DNA of 64,000 nucleotides from CACIAM-69d sp001698445 (GTDB taxonomy: Bacteria > Cyanobacteriota > Cyanobacteriia > CACIAM-69d), in assembly GCF_043235035.1 (NCBI RefSeq), contig NZ_JAZAQF010000034.1:11193-75192 (forward strand). Reading direction: 5' to 3'. The notes beneath the pieces were generated by a model that worked only from the letters and a program-made list of their open reading frames with translations, did no database searches and was not told the origin of the DNA. A program made the translations under genes and the position numbers. Positions within the stretch are counted from its first letter, which is position 1. Every line of letters starts with the position of its first letter. This document shows positions 51,803 through 60,310 of the stretch, piece after piece.

Positions 51803-52945
51803 ATGGCTGCTGTGCGCTGTCCCATCTGTTCCACCGAGTTGTCAGACACCGAAGTGCTTTGCCCAACCTGTGGTTGGGATAATTCCCCGTTACCGGAGGC
51901 GCTGGTGGGCACGGGGAGCGATCGGGCAACCATTGCCCTGTTGCGGGCCCGCGACCAGGTGCGCACCACTTGGGCCCGGGAGTTTTGGCAGCGATTAAAT
52001 TTGGATGCCAAGTTAAACCACATTGAAGGCCAACTGAAACGGGCCCGCCAGGAGCGATCGCACCTGTATTTGGAACTAACACAACTACAAGAATCGCAAA
52101 AACTGCTGCTCCAAACCCTTTCGCCGGAATGGCTGGAAACGTTGCAACAGCTTCAGGGTCAGCTCCAGCAACAGATTCAAGCCCTGAAACAGGGCGCGGG
52201 GCCCCAAAGGTCACCACAGACAGGATCGCCCCAGGCGGGATCCCAGGGACAATCCCATTCGATCGAGTCAGGATCCGATCCCTTACCGTTTGACTTGGGT
52301 CCCTTGGACACGGCCGCCCTACAGGACGCAGGCAATGCAAGTTCGGCAGTCCATTCTGCCCCGCCCTTGGCAAATCCCGATCGCAACGAAAACCCTTTCC
52401 ACTTGCCAGAGCATCGCCCCCCCGCCCCTATGCCGCCGGCCCACGGGCTGCCCACGGAGGAGGAGGTGACCATTTTGCAGTTTGTGATGCCTTCGCCGGG
52501 GCCAACTCCGGCCCCGGTCGATCGCTACGGGCGGCTGTCCCAGTTGTTGGAAGCGCAAAAGTGGCTGGAGGCCGATCGAGAAACCACTCGAATCATGCTG
52601 AAGGTGGTGGGCCGCGAGGGGGCCAGTTGGTTGCGGGTGGAAGATATTGAGCAATTTCCCAAGGGCGATCTAACCGAGATCGATCGCCTCTGGACAATCC
52701 ACAGCAACAATCACTTTGGTTTCCGTATTCAATACGACATTTGGCTAGAGGTCACCAGCCAAACGGCCAGCCCCGTGGAGGCTTGGTGTCGGTTTGGCGA
52801 TCGCCTGGGTTGGACCAGCCAAAAGAGCCGTAACTTCAGCCTCAGCGCCCCGGCGGGCCATTTGCCTTACTGCTCTGCCGTGGGGGTTTGGTGGTGTTCG
52901 GGTCTGTTTCCTCAGGTGGTGAATGCGGCCTTGGGCAGCGCCTAA
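51803..52945 (+). CDS. Zinc-ribbon, coiled-coil and GUN4-domain protein
   Basis: 380 residues. Cys6, Cys9, Cys20 and Cys23 form a CPxC...CPTC zinc ribbon. Residues about 65-135 are a Gln/Leu/Glu-rich coiled coil. A Pro/Ser/Gly-rich linker follows. The C-terminal domain (about 240-375) has YGRLSQLLEAQKWLEADRET, MLKVVGREGASWLRVEDIEQFP and DLTEIDRLWTIHSNNHFGFRIQYDIWLEV, a clear GUN4 fold. GUN4 binds Mg-protoporphyrin IX and stimulates Mg chelatase in chlorophyll synthesis. This is not the stand-alone Gun4 regulator. In cyanobacteria several GUN4-domain fusions exist, mostly unstudied; a tetrapyrrole-sensing role here is inferred. Confidence 0.85.
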   Translation: MAAVRCPICSTELSDTEVLCPTCGWDNSPLPEALVGTGSDRATIALLRARDQVRTTWAREFWQRLNLDAKLNHIEGQLKRARQERSHLYLELTQLQESQKLLLQTLSPEWLETLQQLQGQLQQQIQALKQGAGPQRSPQTGSPQAGSQGQSHSIESGSDPLPFDLGPLDTAALQDAGNASSAVHSAPPLANPDRNENPFHLPEHRPPAPMPPAHGLPTEEEVTILQFVMPSPGPTPAPVDRYGRLSQLLEAQKWLEADRETTRIMLKVVGREGASWLRVEDIEQFPKGDLTEIDRLWTIHSNNHFGFRIQYDIWLEVTSQTASPVEAWCRFGDRLGWTSQKSRNFSLSAPAGHLPYCSAVGVWWCSGLFPQVVNAALGSA

Positions 52946-53086
52946 GCCAACCCTTGCCCGCCAGGCTAAACCAGCGCCTAAATCAGCACCTAAACCAATG
53001 ACTAAACCATCGATCCATCAGCTCCCTGCCCTACAATGGGGCGTGAAATTTGGGCTATTCCTACGCTGAGGCTCGATCGCGCCCCC

Positions 53087-54217
53087 ATGATTGCTTACCT
53101 CACCTCACTGATTATCTTTTCAGGCATCTTTGCCCTCTTTGGTCTGGGTCTGAATTTGCAATGGGGTCTCACGGGCTTAATTAATTTTGGCCATGTGGCC
53201 TTCATGACCATTGGGGCCTACACCACCATTCTGCTGTCGCTTCAGGGTTGGCCGATTGTGCTGGCGGTGGCGATCGGGGCGGGGTTGGCGGCTCTGCTGG
53301 GCCTGTTGGTGGGCATTTCCACCCTGCGCCTGCGGGAAGATTACCTGGCGATCGTCACGATCGGGGTGTCGGAGGTGGTGCGGCTGGTGGCTTTGAATGA
53401 AGAGTGGCTGACCCGAGGCGCAAGGGGCGTTTATGGCTACCCGCTGCCCTTGGCCCAAGTGCCGGACGCACCTTGGGTGGCTCCGGTGGCGATCGCCCTT
53501 TGGACGGGCATCTTTGGGGCGGCGGGTTGGTCTCTGTGGCGCTGGTTCCGGCAGGCTTTGCGATCGCGCCAACAGGCCGCCCAAGGGCAAGTCACCGGCA
53601 CAACCCAACAGCCCCCCTCCAAGGGTCGCCTGGTGTTGGGTGGCATCTCGGCCCTATTGGGGCTGCTGCTCTATGGCTGTGGGGCGATCGCCCTTTGGGA
53701 TTTCAACTACAAAGGCGGCTTGATGTTGCTGGTGGTGGCCGTCTTGGGTCTGGTCTATTGGCAACTGGAACAACTGGGCCGATCGCCCTGGGGCCGAGTG
53801 CTCAAGGCAATCCGCGAAGACGAAGAAATCGCGCGGGCCTTGGGCAAAAACGTGTTTTGGTACAAACTGCAATCCCTGATGTTGGGCGGCGCGATCGCGG
53901 GGGTCGCCGGTTCCTTCTATGCCTGGAATCTCACTTTCATTAACCCCGATGGCTTCATTCCGCTGATGACCTTCCAAGCTTGGACAATCGTGGTTTTGGG
54001 CGGTGCGGGCAACAATGCGGGTACGCTGTTGGGTTCTGTCCTGTTTTGGGGATACACCACCCTCACCCGGTTTGTGTTGCCGGCCCTGTTGCCCTTGGAT
54101 GATGCCCGCTTGGGCGCTTTCCGGTTGATGGTCATTGGGCTGATTTTGGTGGTGTTGATGATGTGGCGGCCCCAGGGCATTTTGGGCAAAAAGGAAGAGC
54201 TGACCCTCGGCCAATAG
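53087..54217 (+). CDS. Branched-chain/neutral amino acid ABC transporter permease (LivM type)
   Basis: 376 residues from ATG 53087 (MIAYLTSLIIFSGIF), with the frame open to 53036. Eight or so membrane helices; GLTGLINFGHVAFMTIGAYTT and LREDYLAIVTIGVSEVVRL are LivM/NatD signatures, and EEIARALGKNVFWYKLQSLM is the ATPase-coupling EAA loop. A hydrophilic insertion (about 165-190, SRQQAAQGQVTGTTQQPP) breaks helices 4 and 5. In Synechocystis NatD belongs to the neutral amino acid permease N-I. The partner permease, ATPase and binding protein genes are not adjacent, so they must be elsewhere. Confidence 0.85.
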   Translation: MIAYLTSLIIFSGIFALFGLGLNLQWGLTGLINFGHVAFMTIGAYTTILLSLQGWPIVLAVAIGAGLAALLGLLVGISTLRLREDYLAIVTIGVSEVVRLVALNEEWLTRGARGVYGYPLPLAQVPDAPWVAPVAIALWTGIFGAAGWSLWRWFRQALRSRQQAAQGQVTGTTQQPPSKGRLVLGGISALLGLLLYGCGAIALWDFNYKGGLMLLVVAVLGLVYWQLEQLGRSPWGRVLKAIREDEEIARALGKNVFWYKLQSLMLGGAIAGVAGSFYAWNLTFINPDGFIPLMTFQAWTIVVLGGAGNNAGTLLGSVLFWGYTTLTRFVLPALLPLDDARLGAFRLMVIGLILVVLMMWRPQGILGKKEELTLGQ

Positions 54218-54324
54218 GCGGCTCTGGCGATCCGGGGCGATCGCCCTATGATGGGTTAATCAACAGTGCAAGTGATCTCCAGAGTCCAAGCTGCGATCGC
54301 AAGGCCCTGATCCCCCTTTCAATC

Positions 54325-55503
54325 ATGTTCAAACTGCTGGCAACGGTGCGCCACCGCTGGGTTATGTGGCTGATGGGCTGGGAGACCCGTTTGGTGAGTC
54401 CTTCGTTTCAGGGGGCCTTGCTGGGCGCGATCGCCCTGTTTCTGTTTGGGGCGGCCACCAACGCCATGGCCGGCTGGCTCTACGTGATGAGTGGGGTGCT
54501 GTTGGCGCTGATGTTGGTGGCGGCGGTGCTGACGGCGCGATCGCTCGGGGGCCTGAGCGCCAACCGATCGCCCATTCAACCGATCAGCGTTGATGATTTG
54601 GCCGTGGTGGAATGCCGGATCACCAACCATGCCCGATCGGCCCGCTCTCTGTTGCAATGGGTCGATCGGCCACCGGCCCCCCTGCCCGTTGCCAGCGGCT
54701 CGATCGCCCTGATTCCCGCCCAAGGCAGCATCACCATCCAAGCCCAATTTCGGGCCCAGCGGCGCGGCATCTACCGTTGGCCGAATCTCACCTTGCGATC
54801 GGGTGCGCCCTTCGGCCTGTTTTGGCGACAACAGCCGATCACCGCACCGGCCAAACTGGTGGTTTACCCTCGAGTTTGGCCCCTGGCCCAATGCCCGATC
54901 GTGGATTGGATGGGCGAAGGGGATGCCCAAAACGCAGCGGGCGATCGCGCCTTACGTTTGGGAACCGAAGGCCTCACCCGCTCCCTGCGGCCCTACCGTT
55001 GGGGCGACTCCACCCGGCTCATTCATTGGCGCAGCAGTGCCCGGTTTGGGGAGCTTCAGGTGCGGGAATTGGAAACCGCCGCCACAGGGCCCGATTTGAT
55101 TGTGGCCCTCGACAGTGCGATCGCCTGGGATCCCGAAGATTTTGAGCAGGCCGTGGAAGCGGCCGCCTCCATGTATGTCTATGCCAGCCGCTGTTACCTC
55201 GATCCCTTCCTCTGGACGGCGGCCACCGGGCTGGTGCGAGGGCGACAGGTGGTGTTGGAAACCCTGGCAGGAACCCAAGCCGGGGAGCTAGCTGAACATG
55301 AACCGCCTTCCCGGGCCGTGCTGTGGCTCACTTCAGCGGTCGATCGGGTCAGTCAATTGCCCGATCGCAGCCGTTGGTTGTTGTGGTTACCCCCCGGCCG
55401 TGAGTTGGCGGGCGGCCTGCTCGGTCGCCAGGCTCAAGGCCGCGTCATCTCTCGCGATCGCCCAATTCCTGAGCAATTGCAGGCCGGCAACCATCCGCTT
55501 TAA
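54325..55503 (+). CDS. DUF58 domain protein
   Basis: 392 residues from ATG 54325; the frame extends to 54163 but overlaps the permease gene. Two N-terminal hydrophobic helices (FQGALLGAIALFLFGAA and GWLYVMSGVLLALMLVAAVL) anchor the protein. The DUF58 core has RGIYRWPNLTLRSGAPFGLF, then the hallmark RPYRWGDSTRLIHWRSSARFGELQVRELE near 250, followed by a vWA-like remainder. These proteins usually sit with MoxR ATPases and transglutaminase-like proteins, none of which is adjacent here. Function unknown, possibly envelope stress or polysaccharide assembly. Confidence 0.88.
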   Translation: MFKLLATVRHRWVMWLMGWETRLVSPSFQGALLGAIALFLFGAATNAMAGWLYVMSGVLLALMLVAAVLTARSLGGLSANRSPIQPISVDDLAVVECRITNHARSARSLLQWVDRPPAPLPVASGSIALIPAQGSITIQAQFRAQRRGIYRWPNLTLRSGAPFGLFWRQQPITAPAKLVVYPRVWPLAQCPIVDWMGEGDAQNAAGDRALRLGTEGLTRSLRPYRWGDSTRLIHWRSSARFGELQVRELETAATGPDLIVALDSAIAWDPEDFEQAVEAAASMYVYASRCYLDPFLWTAATGLVRGRQVVLETLAGTQAGELAEHEPPSRAVLWLTSAVDRVSQLPDRSRWLLWLPPGRELAGGLLGRQAQGRVISRDRPIPEQLQAGNHPL

Positions 55504-55506
55504 CTC

Positions 55507-55537
55507 AACGGTTTTCGCTCAACGGTTTTCGCTCAAC
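55507..55537. repeat. Tandem ctcaacggttttcg repeat
   Basis: A 14-bp unit is repeated about two and a half times directly after the DUF58 stop. Confidence 0.7.
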
Positions 55538-55561
55538 AGTTCGCATCGTTGACCCTTGATT

Positions 55562-55581
55562 GGGCGTACGGCCGTACGCCC
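55562..55581. repeat. 20-bp palindrome gggcgtacggccgtacgccc
   Basis: A perfect 20-bp self-complementary sequence, followed by ctac. Similar TAGGGGCGTACG-type palindromes are dispersed in many cyanobacterial genomes, and this copy may be a truncated REP-like element. Confidence 0.7.
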
Positions 55582-55834
55582 CTACTTTAGTCCGCCCAGA
55601 GCATCGATTGAAACCGGCGCGACGAAACAGGGCGATCGTCAGCCGTTGGATCTCCAGCCGTTGGACTTACTTGTTCAAATCTTATTGAAAATTATTCTTG
55701 ACATTTTCCAAATCTTGATTCAGGCTTTATTGCTATAAAGTTTCAATAAAGATTCGAGGGTTACTCGAGTCTGCACCGAATGGCGCATACCTGCAAAAAC
55801 TGCAAACGCTGCAAGCTGTTGTTGGGAACTTCCT

Positions 55835-56905
55835 ATGACTGTCACCACCACGCCGCCACAGACGGCGATCGCGATTCCTTGGTGGGCGGGGAATGCCCGC
55901 CTGACGGAACTGTCGGGACGATTGTTGGGGGCCCATGTGGCCCATGCGGGACTGATCGTGCTTTGGGCGGGGGCAATGACCCTGTTTGAGGTCTCCCGCT
56001 GCGATCTGAGTCGGCCGCTGTATGAGCAAGGCTTGATTTTGCTGCCGAACCTGGCCCGGTTGGGTTGGGGCCTGGGCAACAACGGGGCGATCGCCCAAAC
56101 CGATGATTGGTTTGCGATCGGGGCAATTCATTTGATCAGCGCCGCCTTCCTGGGGGCGGGCGGTTTGTTCCACGCCCTCAAGGGGCCCGAACGGCTCGAT
56201 CGCACCGGCTTTTTCAATTACCGCTGGGATGATGCCAACAAAATGACCCAAATTCTGGGCATTCACCTGGTGTTGCTCGGATTGGGCGCTTGGTTACTGG
56301 TGCTGAAGGCCACTACCTTTGGCGGTCTTTACGATCCGGCGGTGGGCCGTGTCCAGTTGGTCAGCGACCTGAACTGGGATTTGGGGCAAATCCTCGGCTA
56401 CTTCTTTGGGGCCGGCGGTCGCTACTGGCTGGCTAGCGTCAATGACTTGCCCACGATCGTCGGAGCCCACGCTTGGTTGGGTGCAATCCTGATCGGTGGC
56501 GGCCTTTGGCACATCGTTTCGGAACCGTCCGCAGCCGTGAAGCGCCTGTTTATTTGGTCGGGCGAGGCCTATTTGTCCTACAGCCTGGGAGCGCTGGCCC
56601 TGATGGCCTTTGTGGCCACCCTATTTGTGTCCGTGAATGCCGTCGCCTTCCCCGAGGCCTTCTTTGGCCCCAGGTTGCAAATCGGGTTCGATCGCGTGCC
56701 CTATTTCTTTAGCCCCGATGGCGCATTGACCTCCCGCGTTTGGTTGGCCAACGCCCATTTCTGGCTCGGATTCTTTTTCCTACAAGGGCATATTTTCCAC
56801 GCCCTGCAAGCGGCTGGTGTGCGGTTTGGCTTTGGGCAAACCACCCCGGCCACCCCTAACACCGCTGATTCCTCTACCCAATCAACCCAGGAGGCTGCTG
56901 CATGA
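55835..56905 (+). CDS. CP43-like chlorophyll-binding antenna protein (IsiA/Pcb family)
   Basis: 356 residues. Six membrane helices with the family's paired His. WWAGNARLTELSGRLLGAHVAHAGLIVLWAGAMTLFE opens helix I, GLILLPNLARLGWGLGNNGAI follows, then FYxLGAHAWLGA-type and GIWHI-like HIVSEP segments, and a C-terminal helix with NAHFWLGFFFLQGHIFHAL. It lacks the large lumenal loop E of CP43 (PsbC), as IsiA and Pcb proteins do. It binds chlorophyll a and carotenoids in thylakoids and can ring photosystem I or pair with PSII when iron is scarce. Its stop overlaps the next gene by 4 nt. Because two paralogues lie here, I leave the exact subfamily open. Confidence 0.9.
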   Translation: MTVTTTPPQTAIAIPWWAGNARLTELSGRLLGAHVAHAGLIVLWAGAMTLFEVSRCDLSRPLYEQGLILLPNLARLGWGLGNNGAIAQTDDWFAIGAIHLISAAFLGAGGLFHALKGPERLDRTGFFNYRWDDANKMTQILGIHLVLLGLGAWLLVLKATTFGGLYDPAVGRVQLVSDLNWDLGQILGYFFGAGGRYWLASVNDLPTIVGAHAWLGAILIGGGLWHIVSEPSAAVKRLFIWSGEAYLSYSLGALALMAFVATLFVSVNAVAFPEAFFGPRLQIGFDRVPYFFSPDGALTSRVWLANAHFWLGFFFLQGHIFHALQAAGVRFGFGQTTPATPNTADSSTQSTQEAAA

Positions 56906-58407
56906 GCGCTGTAATCTCTCGGACGGCGGCCCCCGCCATGCCGCAGTTGGGCTGGTGGGCCGGAAACGGTCGGTTTGTGAACCTATCGGGCAAGCTGCTG
57001 GGGGCCCATGTGGCCCATGCGGGGCTGATTGTGCTCTGGGCGGGGGCCATGACCCTGTTTGAGCTGTCTCGTTACGACGCGAGCCAACCGATGGGGACTC
57101 AGGGGCTGATTCTGTTGCCCCACTTGGCCACCCTGGGGTTTGGCTTGGGGCCCAATGGGGCGATCGCCGACACCTATCCCTATCTGGTGGTGGGCATGTT
57201 GCACCTGGTCAGTGCGGCGGTGTTGGGGGCTGGCGGCATCTATCACGCCGTGCTGGGCCCCGAGGTGCTGCCGACCGATCGCGCCAACTTCAGTGGCTTC
57301 TTTGGCTACGACTGGCGCGACAAGGACAAAATGACCACGATTATTGGCATTCACCTGTTGCTGTTGGGGGCTGGGGCCTTCCTGTTGGTGGCCAAGGCCA
57401 TGGCCTGGGGCGGTCTCTATGACCCAGCGATCGGCTCCGTGCGCCTGGTTGAGCACCCCACCCTGGAGTTCGGCACGATTTGGGGTTATCTAGTCGGATC
57501 CCACGGCAGCCAAGGGATGGCGGCGATCGATAACCTCGAAGACCTGGTGGGTGGCCATGTGTGGGTCGGCGGTCTCTGCATCGCGGGCGGCCTCTGGCAC
57601 ATCCTCAGCCGTCCTTGGCTCTGGGTGGAGCGGGTGTTCTATTGGACGGGAGAAGCCTACCTGTCCTACAGCTTGGGAGCCTTGGCTTATATGGGCTTCT
57701 TCGCCGCCTACTTCGTGTCGGTGAATGATTTTGCCTATCCCGAAGTGTTCTACGGGCCCCTGGGCATCGTCACCCAGGACGGCACGGTGACCGCTCGGGG
57801 CTGGCTCGCAACTTTCCACTTTGTGTTTGCGATCCTGTTTTTGGCGGGGCATTTGTGGCACGCCCTGCGGGTGCGGGCGGAGGCCGTGGGCTTCAAGTTC
57901 GGCAGCGATAGCTTTATCCGGCCCGGTGGCGGCTCCCCGGAAGCGGGCACGTTGGACACGCCTGTGAGCGCCTCCGATATGACCCTGGCCCTGGTGCAAT
58001 ACCTGCCGATCTATCGCCCGAATCTGTCGCCCCTGTCGCGGGGTCTGGAAATTGGCATGGCCCACGGCTACTTCCTGGTGGGGCCGTTCATCAAGCTGGG
58101 GCCGATGCGATCGAGCCAGTCGGCGGAACTGGTGGGGCTGATTGCCACCATGGGGCTGCTGTTGATTTTGTCCCTGTGCCTGTCACTCTATGGGGCCGTA
58201 ACCTTCCCGAACCGGGGCGATCGCTCCCTGGATCAGTTCCGGGGCATGGCCAAGGCCGTGAGCGCGAATGCGGCTGTACTGCCTGAAAACCTACGGACGG
58301 CGGACGGCTGGAGCCAGTTCAGCGCCATGTTCTTGGTGGGTGGCATGGGTGGCGCGATCTTTGCCTTCCTGCTGTTGACCCAGGGGGCGGGCCTGTTGGC
58401 ACTCTAA
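56902..58407 (+). CDS. CP43-like antenna protein fused to a PsaL-like domain
   Basis: 501 residues. Residues 1-345 repeat the six-helix CP43-like fold (WWAGNGRFVNLSGKLLGAHVAHAG, then NLEDLVGGHVWVGGLCIAGGLWHIL). Residues about 350-501 match photosystem I subunit XI: TPVSASDMTLALVQYLPIYR, LSRGLEIGMAHGYFLVGPF, KLGPMR and a final WSQFSAMFLVGGMGGAIF. PsaL mediates PSI trimerisation, so the fusion could plug this antenna directly into the PsaL site of PSI. CP43-PsaL fusions of the IsiX kind are known from some cyanobacteria. ATG 56902 overlaps the upstream stop (ATGA). The fusion is in frame with no sign of frameshift. Confidence 0.9.
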   Translation: MSAVISRTAAPAMPQLGWWAGNGRFVNLSGKLLGAHVAHAGLIVLWAGAMTLFELSRYDASQPMGTQGLILLPHLATLGFGLGPNGAIADTYPYLVVGMLHLVSAAVLGAGGIYHAVLGPEVLPTDRANFSGFFGYDWRDKDKMTTIIGIHLLLLGAGAFLLVAKAMAWGGLYDPAIGSVRLVEHPTLEFGTIWGYLVGSHGSQGMAAIDNLEDLVGGHVWVGGLCIAGGLWHILSRPWLWVERVFYWTGEAYLSYSLGALAYMGFFAAYFVSVNDFAYPEVFYGPLGIVTQDGTVTARGWLATFHFVFAILFLAGHLWHALRVRAEAVGFKFGSDSFIRPGGGSPEAGTLDTPVSASDMTLALVQYLPIYRPNLSPLSRGLEIGMAHGYFLVGPFIKLGPMRSSQSAELVGLIATMGLLLILSLCLSLYGAVTFPNRGDRSLDQFRGMAKAVSANAAVLPENLRTADGWSQFSAMFLVGGMGGAIFAFLLLTQGAGLLAL

Positions 58408-58930
58408 GCGATCGCCCCGCTACTAGCCTGATTGGCCAGCATCGTTCAAACCGTTTTTTGAGTTTTTGATCCAAAAGTCAGTCATTTACAGAAATCGAAA
58501 TCGGTCGTGGAGGGCCGATCGCGAGGACTGGGGGGATTCGGGGCCGCTCCGTCGCTGGGGGTGGCGATCGATCCCCTTTTTTCTGGTTTGGTAGGCATTT
58601 TCAGTTTATTAAAACTCTTTCTCAATTAAAGAAAGCTTGCTATGCTGCTATTGCTTATTTATTGAGAGTCAATTTCATTAGATAAGCGATCGAGGGTCAA
58701 TCGCCAGTAACCAGCAGTGCATGGCGATCGCCCCTGAAGCAGGATCGGTACTCGGCCGGCCGACTGCAACACCCTCAACTTTTTGAGGACTGACCCAACA
58801 ACCTGATCAAGACTCAGGCAGAGATCGAGCAGGGATCAGGCAAGGGGTTGAAACCTCTCGCCCCCAAGATCTCGGATGGGCATCTGTCCCATAACCACAA
58901 ACCCTATCAACCCTTCAACGAATCGAACCT
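58408..58930. other. Spacer between the PsaL-fusion gene and isiB
   Basis: No gene. AT-rich between about 58590 and 58680, holding the Fur-box-like site. The length suggests that isiB has its own promoter rather than relying only on readthrough. Confidence 0.45.
58663..58677 (+). promoter_or_regulatory. Weak Fur-box-like site upstream of isiB
   Basis: TGAGAGT-C-AATTTCA matches the 7-1-7 Fur consensus (TGATAAT-N-ATTATCA) at 10 of 14 positions. It lies about 255 bp before the flavodoxin ATG, in AT-rich DNA. Score is modest and spacing is long; context (flavodoxin, antenna genes) raises its plausibility. Confidence 0.35.
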
Positions 58931-59443
58931 ATGGCAACGATCGGACTGTTCTACGGCACGCAAACGGGCAACACAGAATCCTTGGCTGAAAAAATTCAAG
59001 CGGCCCTTGGCGGCGATGCCGTGGTGGATTTGCACGATGTGGCCGATGCCAGCGTCGAAGACTTTGCGCCCTATAACTACCTGATTGTGGGTTGTCCCAC
59101 TTGGAACATCGGCGAACTCCAAAGCGACTGGGATGGCCTCTACGGAGAGCTAGACGACATCAGCTTTGCGGGCAAAAAGGTGGCCTACTTTGGCCCTGGC
59201 GATCAGGTGGGCTATGCAGACAATTTCCAGGACGCGATGGGATTACTGGAAGAAAAAATTGCCAGCCTGGGCGGCCAAACCGTGGGCATGTGGCCGATCG
59301 CGGGCTATGACTTCAGCGAATCCAAGGCCCAACGGGGCGATCACTTCGTGGGGCTGGCGCTGGATGAAGATAACCAACCGGACTTGACCGATGAGCGAAT
59401 CGCCACTTGGGTGGCCCAGATTAAGCGCGAATTCGGCCTGTAA
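58931..59443 (+). CDS. isiB: Flavodoxin
   Basis: 170 residues, the long-chain form. The FMN phosphate loop YGTQTGNTE is at residues 8-16, with the isoalloxazine-flanking Trp in PTWNIGELQSDWDG and Tyr in YFGPGDQVGYADNF, and the 20-residue insertion in the last strand. It replaces ferredoxin in photosynthetic electron transport under iron limitation. Classic isiAB operons place it after an isiA-type antenna gene, as seen here with a long gap. Confidence 0.95.
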   Translation: MATIGLFYGTQTGNTESLAEKIQAALGGDAVVDLHDVADASVEDFAPYNYLIVGCPTWNIGELQSDWDGLYGELDDISFAGKKVAYFGPGDQVGYADNFQDAMGLLEEKIASLGGQTVGMWPIAGYDFSESKAQRGDHFVGLALDEDNQPDLTDERIATWVAQIKREFGL

Positions 59444-59494
59444 TTGGGCAAGTTTGGCCCTGAAATTCTGGGGTTCCCGTTGGGTGCTGGTGAG

Positions 59495-60250
59495 CTATTG
59501 ACCGTCCGAGCCGATCGGGCTAGGAGCCGCAGTCGCCAGCCGCAGCCGATCAAACTGGGCCCGATCGGGAGCGTTGGTGATCACGCCATCCACCCCCAAG
59601 CTCAGGGCCCGCTCCATTTCGATGGGATCGTCCACTGTCCAAACCCACAGGGCCGCCTGCCGCGATCGCGCCAGAGCCACCACTTCGGGGGTGAGCTGGC
59701 CATGGTGCAACGACACCACCGCCACCGCCCCCAATTCCCGATCGAGCGCGGCCCAATCCAGCAGGTCAGCCGCAATCGGGCCCAAGGGGAATTCAGGCGC
59801 GATCGCCCGCACCCGTTGCAGCATTGCCCAATTAAAAGACGTGAGCGTGACCTGTGCTTGGGGAAACGTACTCAACAAAGCCACCACGGCTTCCGGTAAC
59901 TGGCGTTCCTGGCCATGACACTTCAGTTCCAAATTCAGGGCCACCCGATCGCCCACCTGGGCCAACACCGCCGCCAAGGTTGGAATCCGGGTTCCCGCAA
60001 ACCGGGGACGAAACCAGGATCCCACCTCCAATTGGGCTAAGTCCGCAGCGGTCAGTTGATGGCTAGGGCGATCAACCCCGGCCAACCGCCGCAAGTTCGT
60101 GTCATGGAGTACCGCCAGGGTGCCGTCCGCCAGTTCCTGCACATCCAGCTCGATCGCATCAACCCGGTCAGCGATCGCCTGTTCGATCGCCGCCAAGGTA
60201 TTTTCGGGAGCGATCGCGGAACTGCCCCGATGGGCAATGAGCTGCGCCAT
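59495..60250 (-). CDS. Glycerophosphodiester phosphodiesterase
   Basis: 251 residues from ATG 60250 (MAQLIAHRGSSAIAPENTLA); the frame reaches 60286. GDPD family features are the catalytic His-Arg in IAHRG, the metal ligands in AIELDVQ and HDTNLRRL, and LNLELK further on. It hydrolyses glycerophosphodiesters to glycerol 3-phosphate. No signal peptide, so it is the cytosolic UgpQ-like type. It runs divergent to nothing close and converges with isiB (51 bp between stops). Confidence 0.9.
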   Translation of the reverse strand: MAQLIAHRGSSAIAPENTLAAIEQAIADRVDAIELDVQELADGTLAVLHDTNLRRLAGVDRPSHQLTAADLAQLEVGSWFRPRFAGTRIPTLAAVLAQVGDRVALNLELKCHGQERQLPEAVVALLSTFPQAQVTLTSFNWAMLQRVRAIAPEFPLGPIAADLLDWAALDRELGAVAVVSLHHGQLTPEVVALARSRQAALWVWTVDDPIEMERALSLGVDGVITNAPDRAQFDRLRLATAAPSPIGSDGQ

Positions 60251-60310
60251 GGTTCTGGAGCGAAAGGATTCAAAGCGCGGATTCAAGTCGCGGAATCTGT
60301 TAACCGTTGC

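Larger units (their letters stand above)
55504..55834 (+). promoter_or_regulatory. Upstream region of the antenna operon
   Basis: After the repeats the DNA becomes AT-rich. It holds a weak Fur-box-like match (tgaaaat-t-attcttg, 55686-55700; 10 of 14 consensus positions) overlapping a TTGACA (55698-55703) and a TATAAA at 55734-55739 too far away to pair with it. An iron-regulated promoter is plausible from context only. Confidence 0.35.
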
